This document shows positions 42,420 through 52,882 of a DNA stretch of 64,000 nt, piece after piece. The DNA is from Mitsuaria chitosanitabida ATCC BAA-476 = NBRC 102408 (GTDB lineage Bacteria; Pseudomonadota; Gammaproteobacteria; Burkholderiales; Burkholderiaceae_C), in contig NZ_BCYP01000020.1 in assembly GCF_001598255.1 (NCBI RefSeq), forward strand, positions 82,219-146,218. Direction: 5' to 3'. Position numbers and translations under genes: made by a program. The notes beneath the pieces were generated by a model. It did not search any database. It was not told the DNA's origin and worked only from the letters and a program-made list of their open reading frames with translations. Numbering within the stretch: position 1 is the stretch's first letter; every line of letters starts with the position of its first letter.

Positions 42420-43007
42420 TCAGCCCTTCTTCACCGCGGCGCGGAAGTCGGCGTCGTCCAGCAGCTTGCCGATCAGCGCCTTGTAGAGGGCGCCGTACTG
42501 GTTGATGGCCAGCGGAATGGCAGTCGCGCCGACGAAGCTGGACTCCCAGCTGGATTCGGCGGCCAGTTCCTTGTCGAAGACCTTTTGACCAGCGCGCTTG
42601 ACGACGAAGCGGGCCGCGAGACGGCCCGTGCCGGTGCCGATGGCGGCGTCAACCTTGCTGTCGGTCAGCTCGCCTTCGATGACGATGGTGCTCGCCGGGT
42701 CGAGCAGGCCGGCGGCCTTGAGCTCGGCGCCCAGTTCATCGCGCAGTTGGGCCGAGAACGTGCCGGCCGAGGGCGACACCGACGAGCCGCGCAGGCCGCC
42801 CAAAGTGGTGTCCATGTCGGCGGGCTTGCCGGCGGCCAGCTTGAAGCTGCCCAGCTGCGAGGGCGCGGCGGAGGCGGCTTGCAGCTTGGCGACGTTGGTC
42901 GGGCTGGCGGAGGGCGGCGGCATCTTGGCGCTGACGCAGGCGGTGAGCACGGCGACGGCGCTCAGCGCCAGGGCCAGGCGGGTGGTGCGGAGCAGAGATT
43001 GGGTCAT
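42420..43007 (-). CDS. putative lipoprotein, unknown function
   Basis: A 195-residue protein with a type II signal peptide: hydrophobic RLALALSAVAVLTAC, lipobox LTAC (Cys at about residue 24). The mature part begins VSAKMPPPSASPTNVAK, with no recognised domain. Beta-prone stretches such as STIVIEGELTDSKVDAA and GRLAARFVVKRAGQKVFDKE are seen. ATG 43007 is well placed after GGGGAG. It follows the other lipoprotein gene with 66 bases between them, so the two are likely one operon. Confidence 0.72.
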   Translation of the reverse strand: MTQSLLRTTRLALALSAVAVLTACVSAKMPPPSASPTNVAKLQAASAAPSQLGSFKLAAGKPADMDTTLGGLRGSSVSPSAGTFSAQLRDELGAELKAAGLLDPASTIVIEGELTDSKVDAAIGTGTGRLAARFVVKRAGQKVFDKELAAESSWESSFVGATAIPLAINQYGALYKALIGKLLDDADFRAAVKKG

Positions 43008-43073
43008 GAGACTCCCCGAGGTCGGTATTGGCTTGTTGGAATGGAAGCGGCGCCGCGATCAGCGGCGCGGTGC

Positions 43074-43694
43074 TCAGCGGAAGCTCGGATCGCGGGTGAC
43101 GTCGTTGAGGACGTTGCTCACGATCTGACGGCTGATCAGGGTCATGGCTTCTTCGGCGCTGGTCGCCTTGATGGCGTCGGGCGGCGCGGACTTGGCGCCC
43201 ACGGTGGTCCACAGCACGTGACGCGCCTTCTTGACGATGGGGGCCGGCCCGCCCGGCGCACGATAGGTCGCGGTGCAGAGGTAGCCGTCGCCGATCTGCG
43301 ACCCCGCCAGACCGAAGGTCAGGCCGGTGACGAAGCCCTTGCTGAAGGCGTCGTCGGAAGTCGGCACGTTGTCCATCACGATGCTGAGCGTCGCGCCGCC
43401 GGGCACCGGCCCGTCGGACACGGCGCTGAAGACACCGCTGTCGCGGATCTGCTCAGTGACGCGGGTCTTGAGGTGCGCGGTGGCGATCTGGTTCTGCACG
43501 CCCTTGGTCTGGAACTCGAAGAACAGCTGGACCGCGCGCGGTTCGGCCGGCTTGGTGAACTGCGTCGCCGGCACTTCCGGCAACTTGTTGTCGACGTAGA
43601 AGTTGGCGCAGCCGGTGAGGGCGCTCAGGCCCAGGGCGAGCACGGCGGTGCTCAGCGCGCGCGCCACGACGGCGCCGCGAAGCATGGCAAACAT
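43074..43694 (-). CDS. putative lipoprotein, unknown function
   Basis: A 206-residue protein with a lipobox LTGC (after ALSTAVLALGLSALTGC). The mature protein includes AVQLFFEFQTKGVQNQIATA, HLKTRVTEQIRDSGVFSAVS and ISRQIVSNVLNDVTRDPSFR. I do not recognise a family. Start ATG 43694 is supported by AGGGAG nearby; MLRG at 43685 is an alternative. It is the first gene of the pair. Its end is upstream of 43007. The two lipoproteins share only general design; no convincing sequence similarity was found by eye. Confidence 0.72.
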   Translation of the reverse strand: MFAMLRGAVVARALSTAVLALGLSALTGCANFYVDNKLPEVPATQFTKPAEPRAVQLFFEFQTKGVQNQIATAHLKTRVTEQIRDSGVFSAVSDGPVPGGATLSIVMDNVPTSDDAFSKGFVTGLTFGLAGSQIGDGYLCTATYRAPGGPAPIVKKARHVLWTTVGAKSAPPDAIKATSAEEAMTLISRQIVSNVLNDVTRDPSFR

Positions 43695-43825
43695 GTGTGG
43701 ATCTCCCTCGTCCCGGTCAGTTGTGTGTTTGGAATGCGACGACCGGCAGGGCGCCGACTATGTCGCAGGGCGGTCCTTGCCGCATCCGGGTCCGCCCGAG
43801 GTGAGGGACCAGTAGGATCGGCGCC

Positions 43826-45823
43826 ATGCTCACCGCCCTGGACCTGACCCTCATCTATCTGATCGCCGCCGTCCTGGGCGTGGTGGTGTGCCGCACGCTG
43901 AAGCTGCCGCCCATCCTGGGCTACCTGGTGGTGGGCGTGCTGATCGGCCCCAACGCGCTGGCGCTGGCCAGCGACGTCCCCGGTGTGCAGAACCTGGCCG
44001 AGTTCGGCGTCGTTTTCCTGATGTTCGCGATCGGCCTGGAGTTCAACCTGCCCAAGCTGCACAGCATGCGGTCCATGGTCTTCGGGCTGGGGCTGCTGCA
44101 GGTGGTGGTGACGGTGGCCGGCACCATGGGCGGCAACCTGCTGCTGCAGTGGCTCTTCGCGGCGATGGGGCTGCACTGGGAGCTGGGCTGGCAGGGCTCG
44201 CTGGTGCTGGGCGCGGCGATGGCGATGAGCTCCACCGCCATCGTCGTCAAGCTGATGGCCGAGCGGCTGGAGCTGGAGAGCGAGCACGGCCGGCGCGTGA
44301 TCGGCGTGCTGCTGTTCCAGGACCTGGCCGTGGTGCCGCTGCTGGTCCTGATTCCGGCCCTGGGCGGCACAGGCTCCCAGATGATCGAGTCGCTGGGGTG
44401 GGCCGCGTTGAAGGCCACGGTGCTGCTGACGCTGCTGCTGACCGGCGGCCAGCATGTGATGCGGCGCTGGCTGACCTTGGTGGCGCGGCGCAAGAGCCAG
44501 GAGCTCTTCATGCTGAACCTGCTGCTGGTCACGCTGGGGCTGGCCTGGCTGACCGAGCACGCGGGCCTGTCGCTGGCGCTGGGCGCCTTCGTCGCCGGCA
44601 TGCTGATCGCGGAGACCGAGTACAAGCACCAGGTGGAGCTGGACATCCGCCCCTTCCACGACGTGCTGCTGGGGCTGTTCTTCATCACGATCGGCATGCG
44701 GCTGGACTGGCAGACGCTGGTCTACCAATGGCCGCTGGTGATCATCCTGACCCTGGCGCCGACCTTCGCGAAGTTCGTGCTGGTGGCGGGCCTGGCCAAG
44801 CTGTTCCGCGCGCCGACCGGCGTGGCGCTGCGCACCGGCCTCTATCTGGCGCAGGCGGGCGAGTTCGGCTTCGTGCTGCTGACCCTGGGCGCGCAGCAGA
44901 ACCTGATCGCGGCGCAGTGGGTGAGCCCGGTGCTGGCGGCGATGGTGCTGTCGATGCTGGCCACGCCGCTGATCATCGAGCACAGCAACCGCATCGTGAT
45001 GAAGCTGTCGGCCAGCGACTGGCTGCTGCAATCGGTGCAGCTGACGACGATCGCGAAGAAGTCGATCAAGTCCGAGGCGCACGTGATCATCTGTGGCTAC
45101 GGCCGCAGCGGGCAGAACCTGGCGACGCTGCTGGAGGCGGAGCACATCCCCTACATGGCGCTGGACCTGGATCCCGATCGCGTGCGCCAGGCCGCGGCGG
45201 CGGGACAGAGCGTGGTGTTCGGCGACGCGGCACGGCTGCCGAGCCTCATCGCGGCGGGTCTGTCACGGGCGAGCGCGGTGGTGATCAGCTATCACGACAC
45301 CGCCTCGGCGCTGAAGGTGCTGCACGAGGTGCGGAGCCACGCGCCGCAGGTGCCGGTGATCGTGCGGACCATCGACGACAGCGACCTGGAGAAGCTGCGC
45401 GCCGCGGGCGCGACCGAGGTGGTGCCGGAGGCGATCGAGGGCTCGCTGATGCTGGCCAGCCATGCGCTGGCGCTGGTGGGCGTGCCGATGCGGCGGGTGC
45501 TGCGGATCACGCGGGATGCGCGGGATCGGCGCTATGGGCTGCTGCGGGGTTACTTCCATGGCGCCGACGACGACACCGGGGAGGAGCGGGATCAGGCTCG
45601 CCTGCAGTCGATCAGCCTGCCGACGGCGAGCGCGCTGGATGGGCAGAAGCTCGGCGAGGTCGGCCTGGCGGTCTGGGGCGTGAGCGTGGTGTCGGTCAGG
45701 CGCACGAACGGCGCGGTGCAGGACGCGAGCGATGAGCTGGTGCTGCGCGGCGGGGACACGCTGGTGGTCTCCGGAACGCCGGAAGCGCTCGCACGCGCGG
45801 AGCATGGCCTGCTGGTCGGCTGA
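43826..45823 (+). CDS. monovalent cation:proton antiporter-2 (KefB/KefC/YbaL-like)
   Basis: A 665-residue protein. About twelve transmembrane helices form the Na+/H+ exchanger domain (from ALDLTLIYLIAAVLGVVVCR to about 385), with the conserved acidic/glutamine motif region in AMAMSSTAIVVKLMAERLEL. A TrkA-N nucleotide-binding domain follows (VIICGYGRSGQNLATLLEAE, near residue 424), with FGDAARLPSLIAAG and VIVRTIDDSDLEKLRAAGAT. A TrkA-C domain ends the protein (LGEVGLAVWGVSVVSVRR onward). It exchanges K+ or Na+ for protons under ligand control. No glutathione-linked regulator gene (kefF/G) is adjacent. ATG 43826 is clear. Confidence 0.88.
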   Translation: MLTALDLTLIYLIAAVLGVVVCRTLKLPPILGYLVVGVLIGPNALALASDVPGVQNLAEFGVVFLMFAIGLEFNLPKLHSMRSMVFGLGLLQVVVTVAGTMGGNLLLQWLFAAMGLHWELGWQGSLVLGAAMAMSSTAIVVKLMAERLELESEHGRRVIGVLLFQDLAVVPLLVLIPALGGTGSQMIESLGWAALKATVLLTLLLTGGQHVMRRWLTLVARRKSQELFMLNLLLVTLGLAWLTEHAGLSLALGAFVAGMLIAETEYKHQVELDIRPFHDVLLGLFFITIGMRLDWQTLVYQWPLVIILTLAPTFAKFVLVAGLAKLFRAPTGVALRTGLYLAQAGEFGFVLLTLGAQQNLIAAQWVSPVLAAMVLSMLATPLIIEHSNRIVMKLSASDWLLQSVQLTTIAKKSIKSEAHVIICGYGRSGQNLATLLEAEHIPYMALDLDPDRVRQAAAAGQSVVFGDAARLPSLIAAGLSRASAVVISYHDTASALKVLHEVRSHAPQVPVIVRTIDDSDLEKLRAAGATEVVPEAIEGSLMLASHALALVGVPMRRVLRITRDARDRRYGLLRGYFHGADDDTGEERDQARLQSISLPTASALDGQKLGEVGLAVWGVSVVSVRRTNGAVQDASDELVLRGGDTLVVSGTPEALARAEHGLLVG

Positions 45824-45842
45824 TCGGCACAGCCCGAAACAC

Positions 45843-45884
45843 CCCCTCACCCCCACCCTCTCCCCCTCCCGGGGGCGAGGGAGT
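45843..45884. repeat. left GC-rich palindrome bounding a repeat element
   Basis: CCCTCACCCCCACCCTCTCC (start of the run) continues to CCCCTCCCGGGGGCGAGGGAG, a partial inverted counterpart of the right-hand palindrome at 46084-46119. Together they flank the tandem 27-bp units. Confidence 0.55.
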
Positions 45885-45939
45885 CACAGGGACCGCGCGC
45901 TCGCCACCACCACCGGCAGCCCTCGGTCTCGGTTTCGCA

Positions 45940-46099
45940 GGCGAGTCATCCCTTCTCCCGCTCGCGGACGAGTCACTCCTCCTGCTGCAAGCGGGCGAGT
46001 CATTCCTTCTCCTGCAAACGGACAAGTCACTCCCTCTGCTGCAAGCGGACGAGCCCCCTTCTCCTGCAAGCGGACGAGTCACTCCCTCTCCCGCTTGCG
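45940..46099. repeat. six imperfect 27-bp tandem units
   Basis: Units at 45940-45966, 45967-45993, 45994-46020, 46021-46047, 46048-46072 (two bases shorter) and 46073-46099. Each fits (G)GNCGAGTCA(C/T)TCC(C/T)TCT... with a C(T/A)GCAAGCG-type end. Direct, contiguous units without spacers; not a CRISPR. Confidence 0.75.
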
Positions 46100-46119
46100 G
46101 GAGAGGGTTGGGGTGAGGG
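46084..46119. repeat. right palindrome: perfect 11-bp inverted repeat plus TTGGGGTGAGGG
   Basis: CCCTCTCCCGC-TT-GCGGGAGAGGG (46084-46107) is followed by TTGGGGTGAGGG. This sequence class is a widespread extragenic palindrome of high-GC proteobacteria. It also sits just beyond the stop of the acyltransferase gene (46123) and could end its transcript. Confidence 0.65.
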
Positions 46120-46122
46120 TCT

Positions 46123-48159
46123 TCATCTCGCCAACGCCATCTGCGTCTGCCCGGTGACTTCCTCCATCACGGCCGGCATGAGCAGCAGAGAGCCCTCGCG
46201 GCTCAGATGCCCCTGATCGCGATAAAGCGGGATGCCATCGCGCTCGACCTGGCAGCGCGTCGCGTCGCACAGCAGCGGTTCGAATCGCAACACCGGCAGC
46301 TTGCGATCCGACTTCGCAAACTCGTCGATGAATCGATGCTCCCCTGCGCGGCGCTCCTGGTCCTCCGCCACGTCGATCGCACAGCCCACGGGCGCACCCA
46401 GCGTCCACCGCCCCGCCTGCTTCCGCTCCAGGCAGCCCGCGATGTCGAAGCCCGCCGACGGCGGCGGCGCCACCACCATCACCTTCTTGCCCATCGCGCG
46501 CAGCTTGCGAATCGTCGCGCCCAGATCCTCGAGCAGCGCCGCCCGCATCGCGGCTTCGCCGCGGATGCGCGCGGCAGGGGGCTTCCCGGTGGGCTGGAGC
46601 TCGTACTTCGAGTCATCGACGTACTGGGTCAGCAAGCTGGACAGCACGACCGTCTCGATCTCCGGATGGCGCGCCAACCAGCCCAGCACGGACGCATTGA
46701 ACGCCGCGCATTGCTCGACCCACGGCGACGCGAAGGTGTTGCCGCGGCCCAGCTCCGCCCGCACCGGCGTCAGGCCGGGGAAGGGGCCGCAGGACGACTT
46801 GGTCGCCTGCACCAGACCGCGGTCACTGGCCACGCGGACAAGACCTGGCACCAGGTGCATCGCGTACGAATCCCCCCACACCATCCAGCGCGCGCCCGGA
46901 CGCGTGCGGCAGGCCTCGCGGCCGTCGAAGGGCTCCTCCGCGTCGCAGTTGGCGGACAGCCCGTAGTTGGGCTTGCGCAGCTCGACGAAGTCGATCGCGC
47001 CCGGCGCGGGCCGATGCAGCGTCAACATCACCGCGCCCGCGGCGAGCAGCAAGGTCCCGCTGCCCAGCACCACCGCGCCGCGCGCACCGGTCAACGCCGC
47101 CTTCGCCGGCGTCTCCACCAGCCGATGCAGCGCCCACGCGAGCGGCACCGTCAGCGCGACCGCGCCGATGCGCCAGGCCATCAGCGCCGCGGGATCGGCC
47201 TTCAGACCGACCCAGGCGTTGTGCAGGAAGGCGAGCAGCGGCCAGTGCACGAGGTACAGCGCGTACGACCAGTCGCCGACCCGCACCATCGGCATCCAGG
47301 CCCTCGACAGCGGCGCGGGCGCGCGCAGCAGCAAGGCGAGTGTGGCGACGCACACGATCATCGCGGCCGGTCCCGGATGCGACGCGCCGAACCACGCCGG
47401 CTGCGCCGGAACGACGATCAGCAGCAGCCCGGCGGGCCAGGCGATCCGACGCAGCACGCGCTGCACCGTCTCGCTCCCGATGAACGCGGGCGAGAGCAGC
47501 GCGCCGATCGAGCCCAGGCCGAGCTCCCACGCGCGCGTGGGCAGCAGGTAGAAGGCCGCGCTCGCATCGCGCGGCTGCCACCACGCGAGCAGCGCGAGGC
47601 TCGCGACGGTCACCGCGACCGCGATCGCCGCGCGCCAGCGCGCCACGCTGAACGCGAGCAACGCGGGCAGCACGAGGTAGTACTGCTCCTCCAGCGCGAG
47701 CGACCAGAAGTGCAGCAGCGGCTTGTGATCGGACGCGCCCTGGAAGTAGCCCGTCTGATGCCACAGCACCAGGTTGCTCGCGAAGCCCAGCGATCCCAGC
47801 AGCTGCGCGACGAAGTCCAGCTGCTCGGTGCGATTCAGCGCCCAGGGCACGGCGAGCAGCGTCGCGCCCAGCACCACGTAGGCGGCGGGCAGCAGGCGCC
47901 GCGCGCGTCGTCCGTAGAAGGCCAGGAAGGAGAAGCCGCCGCGCTGCAAGGCTCGCTGGATCAGCCCGGTGATCAGGTAGCCGGAGATGACGAAGAAGAT
48001 GTCCACGCCCAGGTAGCCGCCTGAAGCGCCCGGAATCTGCGCGTGATACAGCAGCACCCACAGCACGGCGATCGCGCGCAGGACCTGGATGTCGTCGCGC
48101 AGCGAGGCGTCGCGCGCGGCCGGCGAGTCCATCGGCGCGGCGCGGCGCGGCGAGGGCAT
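46123..48159 (-). CDS. OafA/YrhL-type acyltransferase with C-terminal SGNH domain
   Basis: A 678-residue membrane O-acyltransferase. The N-terminal acyltransferase_3 domain has about ten helices, with DIQVLRAIAVLWVLLYHAQI, GYLGVDIFFVISGYLITGLI, and HFWSLALEEQYYLVLPALLA near the start. After residue 420 comes a periplasmic SGNH-hydrolase-like domain: the Ser motif VWGDSYAMHLV (near 426) and the Asp-x-x-His motif YRDQGHLSREGS (near 645). This architecture acetylates cell-surface polysaccharides (O-antigen or peptidoglycan). ATG 48159 is chosen tentatively; ATG 48132 is equally possible and neither has a clear ribosome site. Confidence 0.85.
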   Translation of the reverse strand: MPSPRRAAPMDSPAARDASLRDDIQVLRAIAVLWVLLYHAQIPGASGGYLGVDIFFVISGYLITGLIQRALQRGGFSFLAFYGRRARRLLPAAYVVLGATLLAVPWALNRTEQLDFVAQLLGSLGFASNLVLWHQTGYFQGASDHKPLLHFWSLALEEQYYLVLPALLAFSVARWRAAIAVAVTVASLALLAWWQPRDASAAFYLLPTRAWELGLGSIGALLSPAFIGSETVQRVLRRIAWPAGLLLIVVPAQPAWFGASHPGPAAMIVCVATLALLLRAPAPLSRAWMPMVRVGDWSYALYLVHWPLLAFLHNAWVGLKADPAALMAWRIGAVALTVPLAWALHRLVETPAKAALTGARGAVVLGSGTLLLAAGAVMLTLHRPAPGAIDFVELRKPNYGLSANCDAEEPFDGREACRTRPGARWMVWGDSYAMHLVPGLVRVASDRGLVQATKSSCGPFPGLTPVRAELGRGNTFASPWVEQCAAFNASVLGWLARHPEIETVVLSSLLTQYVDDSKYELQPTGKPPAARIRGEAAMRAALLEDLGATIRKLRAMGKKVMVVAPPPSAGFDIAGCLERKQAGRWTLGAPVGCAIDVAEDQERRAGEHRFIDEFAKSDRKLPVLRFEPLLCDATRCQVERDGIPLYRDQGHLSREGSLLLMPAVMEEVTGQTQMALAR

Positions 48160-48385
48160 CGAGGTCGACGGGGACGGCGAGGAGGAAGGCGGGGAGGGGC
48201 TTGTCACCAAAGCGTCAGGGCAGCAGGAAAGAGTGGTCGTCAGGGCTCGGGATGCCACCTTCGCGACATCGGCTCGAGCGTCGGCCCACGGGCCGTTCGG
48301 ACATGCGGCGCGAATTGTGGCCCGAGCCGCGTGCCTGCCGCCTGCGCGACAGTGCGTCCCTTCCCGTTGCGCCACACTGCCGCCC

Positions 48386-49150
48386 ATGTTGGACACCCAG
48401 CCCCGCACGCCGAATCGCCGCCGCGTCTACCTGATGCGGCATGGCGCGGTGACCTACTTCGACGGCGTCACCGGACGCCCGGTGCTGCCCGAGCAGGTGC
48501 GGCTCAACGAGGACGGCCTGGTCCAGGCGCGCGCCGCCGGCGAGGCCTTCCGCGCCGCGGGCGTGCGCTTCGATCGCGTCATCGTCTCGGGCCTGCCGCG
48601 CACGGTCGAGACCGCCGAGCTGGTGCTCGAACACTCGGATCAAGCGGCCCTCGTGCCGCAGGTCTGGCCCGAGTGGCAGGAGATCCGCGGCGGCCGCCTC
48701 GGCGACATCCCGCAGGAGGAGCTCACCCGCGCCTTCACCGGCCTGCAGCGCAGCCCCGTCGCGGAGTCGCAGCGCTTCCTCAACGGCGAGAGCGTGGGCG
48801 AGCTGCTGGACCGCGTGCTCGGCGGCATCGCACGGCTGCAGGCCGATCCCGACTGGGATTGCGCGCTGCTGGTGCTGCACGGCGTGGTCAACGCGGCCTT
48901 CCTCTCTCACGCGGTGACCGGCGGCCAGCGCGTGATGCTGGGCAGCTGGGTGCAATCGCCGGCCTGCATCAACGTGCTGGACGTCGCGCCGCCGCGCGGC
49001 GAGCAGCCCGGCGACTGGCTGCTGCGCGTGTGCAACTTCGCCCCGACGCATCCGCTGCATGCGGACGAACGGTCCACCACCATGGAAGCGCTGTACGCCC
49101 AGTACCTGCGCTACCGCGATCAACGCGAGCCGCGCGGTCCCCGCGACTGA
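48386..49150 (+). CDS. histidine phosphatase family protein
   Basis: A 254-residue phosphoglycerate-mutase-like histidine phosphatase. The catalytic RHG is Arg18-His19-Gly20 in VYLMRHGAV. The second His is in [17 protein letters not shown], and the acidic segment [18 protein letters not shown] contains likely proton donors. Starts at ATG 48386. It is followed 52 bases later by an acyl-CoA dehydrogenase on the same strand, which suggests a linked catabolic function. The substrate is not known. Confidence 0.83.
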   Translation: MLDTQPRTPNRRRVYLMRHGAVTYFDGVTGRPVLPEQVRLNEDGLVQARAAGEAFRAAGVRFDRVIVSGLPRTVETAELVLEHSDQAALVPQVWPEWQEIRGGRLGDIPQEELTRAFTGLQRSPVAESQRFLNGESVGELLDRVLGGIARLQADPDWDCALLVLHGVVNAAFLSHAVTGGQRVMLGSWVQSPACINVLDVAPPRGEQPGDWLLRVCNFAPTHPLHADERSTTMEALYAQYLRYRDQREPRGPRD

Positions 49151-49202
49151 GCGCGCGCCATCGACTTCTTTCTCGCCACGAGCGAATCCCGGGAGCCCCC
49201 TG

Positions 49203-50465
<1,263 letters not shown>

Positions 50466-50658
50466 TCCGGGCACGGCCCGGGTCGGACGCCCGGGCCCGG
50501 CTCGCCGCGGTGGCTGGTGGCTGGTGGTCGGATCGTCGTCGCCGGCCGTGTTGGCCGACAGGCTGACGGCGTCTTGGCGCCGTCGTGGCGCGAAGCCAAC
50601 GGCGCGCGTCGCGTGTGCGCGTCTCCCCCGCTTGGGGGCGGTTTTCTCGGCGAACAAG
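50466..50658 (+). other. intergenic leader without gene
   Basis: Nothing recognisable as coding. A short CCCCC-GCTT-GGGGG hairpin with TTTT lies at 50625-50644, a possible minor terminator, before the strong terminator at 50659. Confidence 0.35.
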
Positions 50659-50686
50659 GGTGGCTAGGATCAGCCACCTTTTTTTT
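50659..50686 (+). terminator. strong intrinsic terminator
   Basis: GGTGGCT-AGGATC-AGCCACC stem followed by eight T (50679-50686). It ends the histidine phosphatase/acyl-CoA dehydrogenase transcript about 29 bases before the next start. Confidence 0.9.
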
Positions 50687-50714
50687 CGCCCCCGCCACCC
50701 GCGCCCCACGAGCC

Positions 50715-52217
50715 ATGAACCGCTACGCCGAAGTCCGCACCTGGCCCCTGCTGGCGTTCGCGCTGCTGGTGGGCCTGCAGGCGATCGTGCTGTCCGCGGC
50801 GCTGGGCGGGCACGGTGTGCAGGGCTGGCTCGTCTGGATCGGTCTGGCGGCGCTGGGCCTCACGGTGCTGCTGGCGGTGATGGTCGTGTCGACGCTGTCC
50901 CGTGCCGAGGCTCGCGCCCGTCGCGCGCAACGCACGATGGAGGAGGCCATCGACGCGTTGCCCGCCAGCGTGGAGATCTTCGACGAGGACGACCGGCTGA
51001 TCGCCTACAACCGGCGGCTGGTCGAGATCTATCCGCACATGCTGCGGCACTTCCAGCGCAAGAGCACCTTCGAGGATCTGGTGCGCGAATCGCTGGCGCG
51101 CGGCGGCATCCCCGAGGCGCTCGGCCGTGAGCCCGAGTGGCTGGAGGAGCGCAAGCAGGCGCGCGGCCGGCAGCAGAGCCCGCTGCTGCAGCGCGTGCAC
51201 GACGACATGTGGCTGCGGATCTACGAATCGCGCACGCCCTCGGGCGGCATCGTCGGCGTCCGGATGGAGGTCACCGACCTGATCCACGAGCAGCAGGACC
51301 TGGCCGCCAGCCGCGCCCAGCTGCGCGCCACCATCGAATCCGCCGCCAACGGCATCCTGACGCTGGATGCCGGCGGGCATGTGCTGGAGGCCAACCCCAG
51401 CTGCGAGCAGCTGTTCGGCTTCACCGCGCCGGAGCTGCAGGGCGTGCACATCGGCATGCTGCTGGGGGCGTCGATGAGCGGGCATGGCGCGGTCACGGCG
51501 GCGCAGCTGGATCCGCAGTCGCTGCTGGGCCATCCGCGCGAGCTCAATGCCCGCCACCGCAACGGCGAGGCGCTGCACCTGCAGCTGACCGTCGCGGAGG
51601 TGCGCACCGACACCATCCACCTCTACGTCTGCATCCTCACCGACCTGACCGAGCGCAAGCGCCAGGAGGAGCGGCTCAAGCGCGCCAACGAGCTGCTGGC
51701 ACGGCAGTCGACCACCGACGGGTTGACCGGCGTGGGCAACCGGCGGCTCTTCGACCAGCTGCTGCAGCAGGAGTGGCAGCGCGGCGGCCGGGCCGAGCGC
51801 TCGCTCGCGCTGCTGATGGTCGACATCGACCACTTCAAGCAATACAACGACTGTTACGGGCATGTCGCCGGCGACGACTGCCTGCGCCGCGTCGCGACGC
51901 TGCTGCGCAGCTGCGTGGGCCGCGGCGGCGAATTCGTCTGCCGCTATGGCGGCGAGGAGTTCGCGGTGCTGCTGCTGGACACCGACCTGGCCGGCGCGCA
52001 GGTGGTCGCCCAGCGCTGCCTGGACAGCGTGCGCCTGGCCGCGATCGAGCACGAGGGCTCGCCGGTGCGGCGCTCGGTGAGCCTGTCCATCGGCGTGGCG
52101 GCCTGCGTGCCTCCGCCCGCGGCGCCGGCCCAGCGCCTGATCCAGGCCGCCGACGCGGCGCTCTACGCGGCCAAGCAGGCCGGACGCGCCCGACTGATCT
52201 GCCAGCAGCTGGCCTGA
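50715..52217 (+). CDS. PAS-GGDEF membrane diguanylate cyclase with degenerate I-site
   Basis: A 500-residue protein. Two N-terminal helices ([40 protein letters not shown]) precede a coiled-coil and a PAS-like domain ([20 protein letters not shown], from about 79), then a second PAS domain ([20 protein letters not shown], about 200-320). The GGDEF domain contains [34 protein letters not shown], and GGEEF near 413. The residues at the I-site position are RGGE, not RxxD, so product inhibition may be weak. The C-terminus ends in [23 protein letters not shown] 50715 immediately precedes the first helix. Confidence 0.87.
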   Translation: MNRYAEVRTWPLLAFALLVGLQAIVLSAALGGHGVQGWLVWIGLAALGLTVLLAVMVVSTLSRAEARARRAQRTMEEAIDALPASVEIFDEDDRLIAYNRRLVEIYPHMLRHFQRKSTFEDLVRESLARGGIPEALGREPEWLEERKQARGRQQSPLLQRVHDDMWLRIYESRTPSGGIVGVRMEVTDLIHEQQDLAASRAQLRATIESAANGILTLDAGGHVLEANPSCEQLFGFTAPELQGVHIGMLLGASMSGHGAVTAAQLDPQSLLGHPRELNARHRNGEALHLQLTVAEVRTDTIHLYVCILTDLTERKRQEERLKRANELLARQSTTDGLTGVGNRRLFDQLLQQEWQRGGRAERSLALLMVDIDHFKQYNDCYGHVAGDDCLRRVATLLRSCVGRGGEFVCRYGGEEFAVLLLDTDLAGAQVVAQRCLDSVRLAAIEHEGSPVRRSVSLSIGVAACVPPPAAPAQRLIQAADAALYAAKQAGRARLICQQLA

Positions 52218-52324
52218 CGGGCCGCGGCGGCAGCGGCAGCGGCAGAGGTGACCGTCACGGGCGGGAAGCCCGGTGCGGTCGTGGGCATGGGCGCTGTCGG
52301 GGCTCAGGCGCGACAATCGCGGCC

Positions 52325-52867
52325 ATGCAAGACGCCGTCCAATTCCTGAAGCAGCAGATCCGCACCGTACCCGACTGGCCGGAGCCGGGCGTGCAGTTCC
52401 GCGACATCACGCCGCTGCTGTCGAACCCGCGCGCGTTCCGCGTGCTGATCGACCAGTTCGTGCATCGCTACTTCGACGCGCGGCCCGATGCGATCGCGGG
52501 TCTGGACGCGCGCGGCTTCATCATCGGCTCGGTGCTGGCGTATGAGCTCAACGTCGGTTTCGTGCCGATCCGCAAGAAGGGCAAGCTGCCCTTCACCACG
52601 GTGCAGGAGACCTACGAACTGGAATACGGCAGCGCCACGGTCGAGATGCACACCGACGCGGTGAAGCCCGGCGACCGGGTGCTGCTGATCGACGACCTGA
52701 TCGCCACCGGCGGCACGATGATGGCCGGCAAGCGCCTGCTGGAGCGCCTGGGCGCGGAGGTGATCGAGGGCGCCGCCATCGTGGACCTGCCGGAGCTGGG
52801 CGGTTCGAAACGGCTGCGCGAGGGCGGACTGAAGGTGTTCTCGCTGGTCGACTTCGAGGGGCATTGA
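52325..52867 (+). CDS. apt: adenine phosphoribosyltransferase
   Basis: A 180-residue type I phosphoribosyltransferase that salvages adenine to AMP. The PRPP-binding loop is [17 protein letters not shown] (about 122-138), and the substrate hood segment [20 protein letters not shown] and [19 protein letters not shown] are family-specific. It starts at ATG 52325. The stop is convergent with the mnmE stop. Cytosolic enzyme; length typical. Confidence 0.95.
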   Translation: MQDAVQFLKQQIRTVPDWPEPGVQFRDITPLLSNPRAFRVLIDQFVHRYFDARPDAIAGLDARGFIIGSVLAYELNVGFVPIRKKGKLPFTTVQETYELEYGSATVEMHTDAVKPGDRVLLIDDLIATGGTMMAGKRLLERLGAEVIEGAAIVDLPELGGSKRLREGGLKVFSLVDFEGH

Positions 52868-52882
52868 GCGGCCGCGCCGCCC

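Noticed and set aside
45696..46082. Minus-strand reading frames through the 27-bp repeat
   Set aside because: The nine-residue repeats in them simply mirror the DNA unit; no start signal or coding signature.
45940..46099. CRISPR array
   Set aside because: The units are contiguous, without spacers, and no cas genes are present.
46275..46310. tRNA-like GGTTCGAATC
   Set aside because: Lies inside the acyltransferase coding sequence and cannot fold a cloverleaf.
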